A DNA stretch of 64,000 nt from Nitrospina sp. LS_NOB (GTDB taxonomy: Bacteria > Nitrospinota > Nitrospinia > Nitrospinales > VA-1): assembly GCA_001542995.1 (NCBI GenBank), contig LFLA01000007.1, positions 1 to 64,000 on the forward strand, given 5' to 3'. Below the pieces are notes generated by a model. The model searched no databases and had not been told where the DNA came from. It was given only the letters and a program-made list of their open reading frames with translations. Shown piece after piece: positions 8,632-19,182 of this stretch. Each line of letters starts with the position of its first letter. Position 1 is the first letter of the stretch. The position numbers and the translations under genes were made by a program.

Positions 8632-8731
8632 CAATCGGATAGGCTTTCTGCTTGTCCAGTATTTTTTCCTTACTTAAACTCAACGGTCTTTGAGCTAAAT
8701 CCCTTTCAAATAATTAGTGGAGTGAATTTCC

Positions 8732-9582
8732 ATGGCGGAGAAATTGCTGGGTGTGATCGGCGGAAGCGGATTATACCAGATGAAAGGCCTTGAGGTGATC
8801 GAGAAGGCAGCGGTAGATACTCCGTTTGGTGCGCCTTCGGATAGCATCGTTATCGGGAAACTGGATGGGGTTAAATTGGCTTTTCTTCCCCGTCACGGGG
8901 TAGGGCATGTCATTCCACCCTCTGAGATAAATTTCAGGGCGAACATTTTTGCCATGAAAAAAATTGGCGTTGAGCGGATTATTTCCGTAAGCGCTGTGGG
9001 AGGCATGAAGGAAAATATGCCCCCTGGCCATTTTGTGGTGCCGCATCAATTTATTGACCGCACGTATAAGCGCATCAGTACATTTTTTACCCAAGGGATG
9101 GTTGGTCATGTCAGTCTGGCTGATCCGATTTGCCTTTCTACTGCGGGAACACTCTTTAAGGCCGCCCAAAAGGCTGGCGCAGAGGTTCATGAAGGGGGAA
9201 CTTATATTTGTATTGAAGGCCCCCAGTTTTCCACCCGAGCAGAGTCGCTGTTATACCGCCAGTGGGATGTCGATGTTATAGGAATGACCAATGTCACCGA
9301 GGCTAAACTGGCCCGTGAAGCGGGATTATGTTATTCAACTCTGGCTTTGGTGACAGACTTCGATTGTTGGCATGTGGAAGAAGAGCCTGTCACTCTTGAG
9401 GCGGTATTGGAAATCATGCATAAAAATGTGGAACAGGCGCAGAAAGTTTTAAGAGAGTTATTGCCCATGCTGGAAGGCATTGAACCTTGCTCCTGTTGTG
9501 ATGCTGCCAAATTCGCTGTGGTCACCGATCCTGAAAAAATTCCGCCAACTCTAAAGGATGAACTTTCAATTTTATTCGGTTA

Positions 9583-9583
<1 letters not shown>
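8732..9583 (+). CDS. mtnP: S-methyl-5'-thioadenosine phosphorylase
   Basis: The 283-residue purine-nucleoside-phosphorylase-family enzyme cleaves methylthioadenosine with phosphate in methionine salvage. Visible motifs are VIGGSGLYQ at the N-terminus, the phosphate-binding FLPRHGVGH, ICIEGPQFSTRAES, and IGMTNVTEAKLAREAGLCY with the substrate-discriminating region after it. The aspartates of VTDFDCWH are the residues expected for 6-amino purine recognition, which supports MTA rather than guanosine or inosine as substrate. A ggagtg site precedes the ATG. It is the first gene of a run with hemL, eno and an ftsB-like gene, and its stop overlaps the hemL start. Confidence 0.93.
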
Positions 9584-12173
<2,590 letters not shown>

Positions 12174-12217
12174 CTGCGGTGACTTTCGAGTTGTTATCTG
12201 AAAATAGATGCAGTTTT

Positions 12218-12532
12218 ATGACTGAAAACTCACGATACCAGAAAATATTTTTGTTGAGCCTCGGTTTTTTCTTGCTGTTGGGCATGATGGCGGTCTTTCA
12301 TGAGAATGGAATTTTGAATGCTTACAGGTTGGAGCAGGAACAACTTAAAATGAAAAAGGAGAATGAAAGTTTGCGGGCTGGGAATGAAAAAACTCGCTTG
12401 GAAATCACCGCTTTGAAGTCCGATCCTTACGAAATTGAAAAAATTGCCCGCGAAAAATTGAATCTGATCAAACCCGGCGACCAGATTTATCACATCGTCC
12501 AAACGCATAAATCCTCACCTCTGTCCCCATAA
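12218..12532 (+). CDS. FtsB/DivIC-like septum formation initiator
   Basis: The 104-residue protein has a short cytoplasmic N-terminus, one membrane helix (about 12-29, LLSLGFFLLLGMMAVF), a leucine-zipper-like coil (LEQEQLKMKKENESLRAGN) and the DPYEIEKIAREKLNLIKPGD segment typical of FtsB/DivIC. In this family the protein bridges FtsL and FtsQ in the divisome. Position next to eno is the classic ftsB context in many Proteobacteria, which supports the call. The frame is open back to a GTG at 12179, but the ATG at 12218 gives the usual N-terminus. Neither start has a strong ribosome binding site. Confidence 0.82.
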   Translation: MTENSRYQKIFLLSLGFFLLLGMMAVFHENGILNAYRLEQEQLKMKKENESLRAGNEKTRLEITALKSDPYEIEKIAREKLNLIKPGDQIYHIVQTHKSSPLSP

Positions 12533-12908
12533 TTATTTTTCCTGTTGATTTCTGATTGCTAATGCCCGTTAATTTGGCATTTCCATAACCCTTTTTAAAG
12601 AAAGGGTTATCCGGGCCTCCTATTTTGGTCTTTTTGGAACTTTGTCAAGTGTGAAATTTGAAAAACTTCAATGACAGGAAAATACTGCTAAATTCTTGAA
12701 TTAATTATTGATATTTTTAATTTAAGTGATAAAGTAATGCCACCGATGCAAGTATTAGGAGGTTATTCTATAGCCGTGGAGATTCCCGGTTTTACCTTGG
12801 TGATGTTACAGGCGAAATACGGATTTTTATCAAGGTGTGAATATAGAAATTACTATTTTGGCCAATTCAATTTTTAAAAATATCATTAGTTTGTTTTGAG
12901 GAGGGAGT
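12533..12908. other. AT-rich intergenic region with a perfect hairpin
   Basis: This gap of 376 bases holds a perfect 9-bp inverted repeat ataaccctt/aagggttat (12585-12610) without a T tract, possibly a weak terminator for the mtnP-to-ftsB run. An orphan aggagg at 12759-12764 sits 13 bases before a GTG that opens a 33-codon frame with no recognisable product. Several AT-rich hexamers near 12700-12735 could form the promoter of the downstream HU gene, but none is convincing. Confidence 0.4.
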
Positions 12909-13193
12909 ATGACCAAACAAGATATCATAAACCAAGTCTCATCTCGTGCTAGTTTATCAAGAGCTAAGGCTGAAGAGGCTGTGGAAACAGTGATCGAATT
13001 GATTAAAGAATCTCTCGGTCATGGAGAACCGGTTATCTTGCGTCGGTTTGGAACATTCCAGGTCCGTGCAAAAACCAAGCGTATTGGCAGAAACCCCAAA
13101 ACCGGGGAGGAAGCTGAAATTTCTGCGCGGAAGGTGGTTCGTTTTAAATCGGGTAAATTTTTTAAGCAAGTGGTGGATGAGGGTAAGGCTTGA
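12909..13193 (+). CDS. HU/IHF-family DNA-bending protein
   Basis: The 94-residue protein has the family layout: helical N-terminus (MTKQDIINQVSSRASLS), and the beta-arm signature GRNPKTGEEAEISARKVVRFKSGK with the DNA-intercalating proline in RNPKTG. It bends DNA as a homo- or heterodimer. The RFGTFQVRAKTKR stretch is IHF-alpha-like, but an HU/IHF distinction cannot be made from one subunit. A strong gaggaggg site precedes the ATG. Convergent with queA. Confidence 0.93.
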   Translation: MTKQDIINQVSSRASLSRAKAEEAVETVIELIKESLGHGEPVILRRFGTFQVRAKTKRIGRNPKTGEEAEISARKVVRFKSGKFFKQVVDEGKA

Positions 13194-13219
13194 TCAAATC
13201 TTGGCCAAGGGCCTTATTT

Positions 13220-14266
13220 TCAAAGTATTAGCATGGCATCACCGTAACTGAAAAAGCGGTATTTTCGCTTAATAGCCTCGCTATAGGTGGATTTCGCCAT
13301 TTTATCACCCATGAAAGCGCATACCAGTAAAAACAGCGTTGATTTGGGCAGATGGAAATTGGTGAGTAGATGGTCCACATTCCTGAATTTCCATCCCGGA
13401 TAAATAAAGCAATTGCTCCAACCGGATAACGTTTTTTGGATAGTTTTCTCAAATCCCTGGGTTTCCAGGACCCGGGTTGATGTTGTTCCCACCGCCAAAA
13501 TGGCTTGTCCCTTCCTCTTTGCTTGAGTGATCTTGTTCCAGTTTCCAGGCGAAATTTGAAAATATTCTTCCTGCATTTTGTGGTCAATAAAATTTTCATC
13601 ACGAATGGGAACGAAAGTTCCTGGTCCCACATGCAGGGTCAGGCGGGCGGTGTTAACAGTTTTTTCCCGCAGACTTGCTAAGTGTGACTGAGTGAAGTGT
13701 AGTCCTGCTGTCGGGGCGGCTATGGCCCCGGTATGCGAGGCAAAAACAGTTTGGTACCGCTTTCGGTCCAACTCCAGGGTTTGTGAACTCGTGTCAAGGG
13801 GTCTACGAATATATGGAGGCAGGGGCATTCGCCCGTTTTTATTTAAATGGGCTGAAAGCTTTCTTGCGGAGGAGAACCTTATAACAGCCCGATCATCCTG
13901 TCGCCTGAGGAATTGGGCGCTTAGACCACTATCTTCAAATTTGAGCAAGGTTCCCGGTTTTAACCGGCCCAATCCCTTCATCATGACTTCCCACACCTCA
14001 GATTCCAATTCACGAATGAGCAAAATTTCTACTTGTTTAGATTCCAGCTGGGCTAGAAGTTTTGCTGGAATGACACGGGTATCATTAAAAATCATCAGAG
14101 GATGATTTTTAAGATGGTTTTTTAGATTGGCAAAGGTGTCGTGCGTCAGGGTTTGTTTTTCCCGGTTCACCACCAGCAAACGTGATTGGCCTCTGCGTTG
14201 GGTTGGTTTTTGGGCAATCAGGTCGGCTGGTAAAGCAAAATCGTAATGGGAAAGCTTATGGTTCAA
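13220..14266 (-). CDS. queA: S-adenosylmethionine:tRNA ribosyltransferase-isomerase QueA
   Basis: The 348-residue protein matches QueA in length and motifs: DFALPADLIAQKPTQRRGQSR at the N-terminus, FNDTRVIPAKL, PPYIRRPLD, TGAIAAPTAGLHF, LTLHVGPGTFVPIR, AVGTTSTRVLE and TNFHLPKSTLFLLVCAF. It transfers the ribosyl part of SAM to preQ1-modified tRNA, giving epoxyqueuosine. The only usable start is a TTG at 14266 with no clear ribosome binding site; no ATG or GTG precedes it in frame. Convergent with the HU gene. No other queuosine genes are in the window. Confidence 0.95.
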   Translation of the reverse strand: MNHKLSHYDFALPADLIAQKPTQRRGQSRLLVVNREKQTLTHDTFANLKNHLKNHPLMIFNDTRVIPAKLLAQLESKQVEILLIRELESEVWEVMMKGLGRLKPGTLLKFEDSGLSAQFLRRQDDRAVIRFSSARKLSAHLNKNGRMPLPPYIRRPLDTSSQTLELDRKRYQTVFASHTGAIAAPTAGLHFTQSHLASLREKTVNTARLTLHVGPGTFVPIRDENFIDHKMQEEYFQISPGNWNKITQAKRKGQAILAVGTTSTRVLETQGFEKTIQKTLSGWSNCFIYPGWKFRNVDHLLTNFHLPKSTLFLLVCAFMGDKMAKSTYSEAIKRKYRFFSYGDAMLIL

Positions 14267-14649
14267 GGGGGTATGCCGGGATAGATTTGATATTGTCAGT
14301 CTATAAATAAAGGAGAGCAGGATTTACGCAAGAAATTTACCCACTCCCGTGGGAGGATGTGATATCCCCAACATTGATTTCATGCCCAAGGGTAAATATA
14401 GCAAGAGCCTATTAAGCCGTCTATACTTCTTTGTTTGGGAAGCAAGTAGTTTTGGAGGCTCAACGGGCTCTTACTTGTTGGCTCCAGCCAAATGGGCGGA
14501 GGTACTCCGCTATTGACCCGGTAAAGGATTTATATTATCCTTCCCCTGTCGTGCGAGGGGCATTGAATCAATGGTTTCCCTCGATCAGGATTGTTGTGTA
14601 AACATAGCCTCAAATACACGGAGGGTTTGTGGAAAACAGGGAGTGGAAA
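14267..14649. other. Intergenic region between queA and the c554-like gene
   Basis: No gene was found in these 383 bases. The part from about 14440 to 14512 belongs to the dispersed repeat family described separately. Upstream, cccac/gtggg near 14340 forms a small inverted repeat. The promoters of queA and of the cytochrome gene must lie here because the two genes diverge, but no hexamer pair stands out. Confidence 0.4.
14440..14512 (+). repeat. Dispersed GC-rich repeat, copy near 14.4 kb
   Basis: The phrase ggctcaacgggctcttac, preceded by a gcaagtagtt-like stretch and followed by ttgttggctccagcc, parallels the copy at 50.6 kb (ggctcaacgagccattac, then ttgcccccagggc). It ends in the palindrome gcggaggtactccgc, which recurs as gcagaggtactctgc near 26.89 kb. 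Confidence 0.55.
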
Positions 14650-15567
14650 ATGGGACGATTTGTGAAAGTTCTGAGTTTGGTTTTGGTTTCCTTGGTTCTG
14701 GTCTTTGGTACAGGTATTGAGGCGGACGCTAAAAAGAAGAAGAAAAAGAAAATTGAATTGACCGCAGAAGAAACGGCTATGTTTGACAAATGGGAAGTCA
14801 AACCCAAAAAACGGGCCAAGACGGTCAAGAAAATGAGGAAAAAACCAAAATTTGTTGGCGCCGTTAAATGTAACGGAAGTTGTCATGATGCATACTATCA
14901 GGCTTGGATAAAATCACCTCATGGCAACACCTTTAATTTGTTAAAGGCAGGTATTCGTAAGGAAGCGAAAGAACGGGTAAAACTGGACCCGGAAAAAGAT
15001 TACACCACGACACCCCTTTGCTTGCGATGCCATACCACTGGTTATCGTCAAAAAGGCGGATTCAAACCGGCTGGCAGCAAGAGTAAAAAAGGCAAAGACA
15101 CGGCTAGTAAGATAGATCCTGAGGAGCCGAATAAGGAGCAGGTCGGTTGTGAAATGTGCCACTCGGTGGCTGGGGGTTCCCAATTCCGTGCGGTGATGAA
15201 AGCCTCCAAGGGTAATTTCACTAAAGCGGAGACGGAGCAATACGGACAGCGCTGGGATTATGCCAATGTCTGCACCCGGTGTCATACGCATAAGAACACT
15301 CCTTTTAAACCTGAGGTCCACGATAAGTACAAGTTCAACTTTGAAGAGCGGAAGTTGAAAGTCCACAAATTCGAGGATTACTGGAACGAGGACAATGCGG
15401 ACCAGAAACTGGAAAAAAAGGACGAGCGTGCTAAACAAGTCGGCCAGACGGAGAAAACTCCCCTGTCGATCGAAGACTTTAGGATCAATGATAAAGGTAA
15501 GCTAAAATTTATAAAGGGCACTAAGCCTTATAACAGCAAGAAAAAAACCTTCAATTATAAAAAGTGA
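14650..15567 (+). CDS. Tetraheme cytochrome c554-family protein
   Basis: The 305-residue exported protein has a signal peptide (hydrophobic 8-22, cleavage near EADAK), a lysine-rich linker, and four haem sites: CNGSCH at 74-79, CLRCH 124-128, CEMCH 167-171 and CTRCH 208-212. Spacing and flanking phrases (AWIKSPHGNTF after the first site, KLDPEKDYT before the second, TPFKPEVHDKYKFNFEE near the end) match cytochrome c554 of ammonia oxidisers, a periplasmic electron carrier. The first site has three residues between the cysteines instead of two. The ATG at 14650 has agggag 6 bases upstream; a GTG 7 codons earlier has its purine run too close. It is followed by a strong terminator, so it is probably monocistronic. 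The electron partner is unknown. Confidence 0.85.
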   Translation: MGRFVKVLSLVLVSLVLVFGTGIEADAKKKKKKKIELTAEETAMFDKWEVKPKKRAKTVKKMRKKPKFVGAVKCNGSCHDAYYQAWIKSPHGNTFNLLKAGIRKEAKERVKLDPEKDYTTTPLCLRCHTTGYRQKGGFKPAGSKSKKGKDTASKIDPEEPNKEQVGCEMCHSVAGGSQFRAVMKASKGNFTKAETEQYGQRWDYANVCTRCHTHKNTPFKPEVHDKYKFNFEERKLKVHKFEDYWNEDNADQKLEKKDERAKQVGQTEKTPLSIEDFRINDKGKLKFIKGTKPYNSKKKTFNYKK

Positions 15568-15590
15568 TTTTCCCTGATTCCTAAATAAAA

Positions 15591-15623
15591 AGGTCTGGTC
15601 CCTCCAGGGCCAGGCCTTTTTTT
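15591..15623 (+). terminator. Rho-independent terminator after the c554-like gene
   Basis: An 11-bp stem with G-U pairs (aggtctggtcc against gggccaggcct) and a 5-base loop is followed by a run of seven T. It lies 24 bases after the cytochrome stop codon and before the UDP-glucose dehydrogenase gene. Confidence 0.85.
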
Positions 15624-15660
15624 CTTCAAGCCTTACTTCGCATTTACCGAAAAGTTCCTA

Positions 15661-17046
15661 ATGGCATCAAAAAACTTCAAAAAAAATATTCTGTGTATCG
15701 GAGCGGGTTATGTCGGAGGACCGACCATGACCATCATCGCTAACAAATGCCCCGATTATAAGGTGACGGTTGTCGATATTTCCGAGGAAAGGATCAATGC
15801 CTGGAACTCAGACAAACTGCCCATTTTTGAGCCAGGATTGCAGGAACGGGTGCTGAGTGCTCGTGGGAAAAACCTGTTTTTCTCTACGGAAATTGACCGC
15901 TGTATTGATGAGGCAGATATCATTTTTGTCAGCGTCAACACTCCCACGAAGACGTTTGGGGAGGGGGCAGGAAAAGCTGTTGACCTACAATTTATTGAGC
16001 AAACTGCGAGACGTATAAAAGAAAACTCCAAATCCAACAAAATCGTTGTGGAAAAAAGTACGATTCCTGTTCGCGCCGCAGAGACGCTGGAAACCATTCT
16101 TCATTCCGGCAACAACTCGGTCCAGTTTGAAATTTTATCCAACCCTGAGTTCATGGCAGAGGGGACGGGGATCAGTGATATGGAAGACCCGGATCGGATT
16201 CTGATCGGTTCAATGGACACTCCGTCCGGAATTGCAGCTCGCGATACTTTGATGGATATTTATCTTCATTGGGTCCCAAAGGAACGCTTGATCACCACCA
16301 ATCTATGGAGTAGCGAGCTCTCAAAACTAGTAGCCAACGCTTTCCTCGCTCAGCGAATCTCTTCCATCAACAGCATCGCTTCCCTGTGCGAGGTGACAGA
16401 GGCCGATGTAACGGAAGTTTCCCGCGCTATCGGGATGGATTCGAGGATCGGTTCCAGATTTCTGAATGCCGGGCCGGGATTTGGCGGGTCCTGCTTTCGC
16501 AAGGATATTTTGAGTCTGGTCTATTTATGTGAGCATTATCAGTTGAATGAGGTTGCCGCTTTCTGGGAGCAGGTGGTCTCGATCAATGATTACCAGATGG
16601 AAAGATATGTCCGGCGTATTTTGCAGGCCATGTTCAATACGCTGGCTGGAAAGAAACTGGCGGTCTTTGGTTTCGCATTCAAGCCGGATACGGGAGATAC
16701 CCGGGATGCACCGGCGATTTATATTTGCAAGCGGCTTCTTGAGGAAAAAGCCTGCCTGAAAATTACCGATCCCTATGCTTTGGATAATGCCAGGAAAGAC
16801 CTTCAAGGCGCTGAAGAGAAAGTAGACTTTATTGAAGATCCCTATCAAGCGGCTGAGGGGGCGCATGGAATCGCGTTGATCACCGAATGGTCTTCATACA
16901 AGGAACTGGACTACCAGAAAATTTTTGATACGATGGAAAAACCCGCTTTTATTTTTGATGGAAGAAATCATCTGGATCACCATGCACTCTACGAGATAGG
17001 GTTCAATGTTTATCCCGTAGGGAAACCTGCCTTGACACATCTGTAA
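15661..17046 (+). CDS. ugd: UDP-glucose 6-dehydrogenase, animal-type
   Basis: The 461-residue enzyme oxidises UDP-glucose to UDP-glucuronate with two NAD. It has GAGYVGGPT (14-22), VDISEERINAWNS, the EKSTIPVRAAE loop, SSELSKLVANAFLAQRISS with the catalytic lysine, and the catalytic cysteine C278 in GFGGSCFRKD. The phrases VNTPTKTFG, SNPEFMAEGT, DTGDTRDAPAIYI and KPAFIFDGRN resemble vertebrate UGDH far more than the shorter GSC-type bacterial Ugd, and the length is in between. This form is known in scattered bacteria. The upstream terminator makes it independently transcribed. UDP-glucuronate probably feeds surface polysaccharide; no other genes of that pathway adjoin it. Confidence 0.93.
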   Translation: MASKNFKKNILCIGAGYVGGPTMTIIANKCPDYKVTVVDISEERINAWNSDKLPIFEPGLQERVLSARGKNLFFSTEIDRCIDEADIIFVSVNTPTKTFGEGAGKAVDLQFIEQTARRIKENSKSNKIVVEKSTIPVRAAETLETILHSGNNSVQFEILSNPEFMAEGTGISDMEDPDRILIGSMDTPSGIAARDTLMDIYLHWVPKERLITTNLWSSELSKLVANAFLAQRISSINSIASLCEVTEADVTEVSRAIGMDSRIGSRFLNAGPGFGGSCFRKDILSLVYLCEHYQLNEVAAFWEQVVSINDYQMERYVRRILQAMFNTLAGKKLAVFGFAFKPDTGDTRDAPAIYICKRLLEEKACLKITDPYALDNARKDLQGAEEKVDFIEDPYQAAEGAHGIALITEWSSYKELDYQKIFDTMEKPAFIFDGRNHLDHHALYEIGFNVYPVGKPALTHL

Positions 17047-17071
17047 TTATCCCGCCTTGTATAAACGAGAT

Positions 17072-17105
17072 AGTTCCCGTTTCCACTGTCCAGCGGGAGT
17101 TTTTT
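17072..17105 (+). terminator. Probable terminator after ugd
   Basis: Arms agttcccg and cgggagt flank a 14-base loop and are followed by a run of T (17100-17105). The 5-bp core tcccg/cggga is short but the T tract is good. It lies between the convergent ugd and mini diheme cytochrome genes. Confidence 0.55.
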
Positions 17106-17158
17106 CGCTCTATAGCTGTGTGCCGTTATTCAAACTAGTTCTCAGCATCTAACCTTTA

Positions 17159-17410
17159 TCAAATGTCTGTAGGGGTGTGGCACATGGTGCAGGTTCCCAT
17201 AGGACGATGAGGCATGATGGGGATTTTTTCCACCCCTTGTATGTGGCATTGCATGCATTGCACCGCCGGAGTCGTGGCCTGATGATACTCCGATTTCTTA
17301 AAGTCCGGTGCGGCCCTCATGAATGAATAGCCCAGGCTACCGATTACGGCAACCCCGATCAGCATCATGAACCGATAAAAATTTCTTGTTCCGTCTGATT
17401 TTTTTGCCAC
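17159..17410 (-). CDS. Membrane-anchored mini diheme cytochrome c
   Basis: This 83-residue protein has one N-terminal membrane helix (about 13-31, FMMLIGVAVIGSLGYSF) and a periplasmic tail with two haem sites, CMQCH at 52-56 and CTMCH at 74-78. The tail also has histidines (H43, H68) that could be distal ligands. The layout resembles the N-terminal half of NapC/NrfH-type quinol-oxidising cytochromes or a NapB-like carrier, but it is much shorter than either. It lies downstream of ridA on the same strand, 29 bases away, which does not indicate function. It probably carries electrons between the membrane and the periplasm. Confidence 0.75.
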   Translation of the reverse strand: MAKKSDGTRNFYRFMMLIGVAVIGSLGYSFMRAAPDFKKSEYHQATTPAVQCMQCHIQGVEKIPIMPHRPMGTCTMCHTPTDI

Positions 17411-17439
17411 AACTATTTTCCGGGTTGGGGTGAATTGTT

Positions 17440-17820
17440 TTAGGAGTGAGCAATTGCATCAATCTCTACTTTTGCTCCCTTAGGGAGTGCCGCAACTTGC
17501 ACACAGGCTCGGGCAGGTTTGGTTTTTGCAAAAAAATTTTCATAAACCTGATTCATTCTGGCAAATTCACTGAGATCGGTCAGGTAAACCGTGGTTTTGA
17601 TAACATGGGCCAGGCTCATGCCGTCGGCTTCTAAAATCGCTTCTACATTTTTCAGAACCCATTCGGTCTCTTCCTCAATTTCGCCGTTCATCATCTCCAT
17701 GTTATCAGGGTTAAGGGCAATTTGGCCGGAAGTGTACAAGAAGTCACCTATACGAATGGCTTGGGAGTAGGGACCTATTGCTGATGGGGCTTTAGATGTT
17801 TGAACCGGTTTCTTTTCCAT
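17440..17820 (-). CDS. ridA: RidA/YjgF/UK114-family enamine deaminase
   Basis: The 126-residue protein spans one full Rid domain: APSAIGPYSQAIRIGDFLYTSGQ at the N-terminus and ARACVQVAALPKGAKVEIDAIA at the C-terminus, with the substrate-binding arginine and the final glutamate of VEIDAIA present. RidA hydrolyses reactive enamine or imine intermediates released by PLP-dependent enzymes, protecting other PLP enzymes. It lies 9 bases after recO in a minus-strand run. Cytosolic, probably a trimer. Confidence 0.94.
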   Translation of the reverse strand: MEKKPVQTSKAPSAIGPYSQAIRIGDFLYTSGQIALNPDNMEMMNGEIEEETEWVLKNVEAILEADGMSLAHVIKTTVYLTDLSEFARMNQVYENFFAKTKPARACVQVAALPKGAKVEIDAIAHS

Positions 17821-17829
17821 AAGGACTTC

Positions 17830-18585
17830 CTAAAGTTCTGCCATATTTTTAATAAAAGGGTAAGACTTCAACTCACGGCCTAAATGGGAAAGAATCAGGC
17901 GATGGGTCACCTTCTCGATTTCATCCGTTTGGCCTTTAGGAAATTTTAACCTTTCACAGGTTTTGATTTCCACCTCTAATAATTTTTTTATGTAATTTCT
18001 TGTTCCCGTGCTGAATTGTATGTCACTCCCTGCCCTGCGGCAGCATGAATTGCAAAGGATTCCATTATGGGCATAGCTGAAAGAAATCAATCCGTTTTGG
18101 GGTGCCTTTCTACAAAGGACACAATGCTCCAGTTGTGGTTGATATCCGGCTAATGAAAGCAGGCGAATTTCAAAAAGCCGACGCAGAGGTTCTAATTCGC
18201 TCTGTTGATTGAGTGCTGCCAGCGATTGGTGAAGCAGACTGAAAACTTTTACTTCCCGGTGGCCTTCAAGAATCATGGCGTCGATCAGGTCGAGAAAATA
18301 GATGCCTGTATAGAGTTTGTCAAAGTCATCGCGGATTGTTTGAAAGGACTCTATGATGTCTGAGTGATTTAGCCGGAAAAGGCTCTGGTGCTCCTTGCCA
18401 AAATAAATTAGATGGATCAGGGACATAGGTTCCAAGGCAGCCCAGAACTGGTTCTTAATTTTTCTGGCTCCTTTGGCGACGCATTTAACTTTGCCGTGAT
18501 TCTCTGTCATGAAAGTGACTAACCGGTCTGACTCCGAAAGGTTAATGCTTTTAATCGCTATGGCTCGGGTTTTATAGAGGGCCAT
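17830..18585 (-). CDS. recO: DNA repair protein RecO
   Basis: The 251-residue protein has the N-terminal OB-fold start (YKTRAIAIKSINLSESDRLVTFMTENHGKVKCVAKGARK) and a C-terminal helical part with the family zinc site (CVLC, then CNSCC). RecO loads RecA onto SSB-coated single-stranded DNA with RecR. Its ATG overlaps the ogt stop codon (TAATG), so the two repair genes are translationally coupled. Ribosome binding site information is limited by the overlap. Confidence 0.93.
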   Translation of the reverse strand: MALYKTRAIAIKSINLSESDRLVTFMTENHGKVKCVAKGARKIKNQFWAALEPMSLIHLIYFGKEHQSLFRLNHSDIIESFQTIRDDFDKLYTGIYFLDLIDAMILEGHREVKVFSLLHQSLAALNQQSELEPLRRLFEIRLLSLAGYQPQLEHCVLCRKAPQNGLISFSYAHNGILCNSCCRRAGSDIQFSTGTRNYIKKLLEVEIKTCERLKFPKGQTDEIEKVTHRLILSHLGRELKSYPFIKNMAEL

Positions 18586-19118
18586 TAAATAGCCCTTTCC
18601 AGTTTCAGAAGGTAACGTTTTATCTGTACGCCTCCTGTATATCCTCCCAATTCACCATTTTCGCGGACCACCCTGTGGCATGGGATGATGATGGAAAGAG
18701 GATTCTGAGCATTGGCGTTGCCAACGGCTCTGGCTGAATCAGGGTTTTTAATGGATTGGGCCAGCCATTTATAACTTCGGGTGAAACCATATGGTATGGT
18801 GAGAAGACTTTTCCAGACTTTTTGCTGGAAGGGAGTCCCCAGCCGTAAATCCAAGGGAAATCGAAAGGATCTGAGCTCGCCTTTAAAATAACTTTGAAAC
18901 TGTTCGATGAGGTCTTTGAAATGATTTGGATTCTTTATAATTTGAAATTTTAGTTCCTTAACTAAAAGTTTTTCAAAATATTTTTCGCTGGGAACCTTGT
19001 TCGCAAGTCGGATCAGTCCTTTTTGTGTTGCCGCAAGACCCGTTAATCCAATAGGACTTTTAAAGACGGTGTAAGAAACCGTTTCATTCTTCAGGCTAAG
19101 GCCATACTTTTTTTTCAT
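18585..19118 (-). CDS. ogt: Methylated-DNA-protein-cysteine methyltransferase
   Basis: The 177-residue suicide repair protein has the acceptor-cysteine motif IIPCHRV, followed by GELGGYTGGVQIKRYLL, and the helix-turn-helix region FQQKVWKSLLTIPYGFTRSY that inserts the recognition helix in DNA. It moves the alkyl group from O6-alkylguanine to its cysteine. The N-terminal domain is basic and weakly conserved, as usual. It heads an ogt-recO-ridA run, 64 bases downstream of the dctM stop. Confidence 0.93.
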   Translation of the reverse strand: MKKKYGLSLKNETVSYTVFKSPIGLTGLAATQKGLIRLANKVPSEKYFEKLLVKELKFQIIKNPNHFKDLIEQFQSYFKGELRSFRFPLDLRLGTPFQQKVWKSLLTIPYGFTRSYKWLAQSIKNPDSARAVGNANAQNPLSIIIPCHRVVRENGELGGYTGGVQIKRYLLKLERAI

Positions 19119-19182
19119 GTCATTCGATAGCTTGTAATTATTCTCGGCAGAATAACATAGGTGTCAATAAACAGAAATGCTA

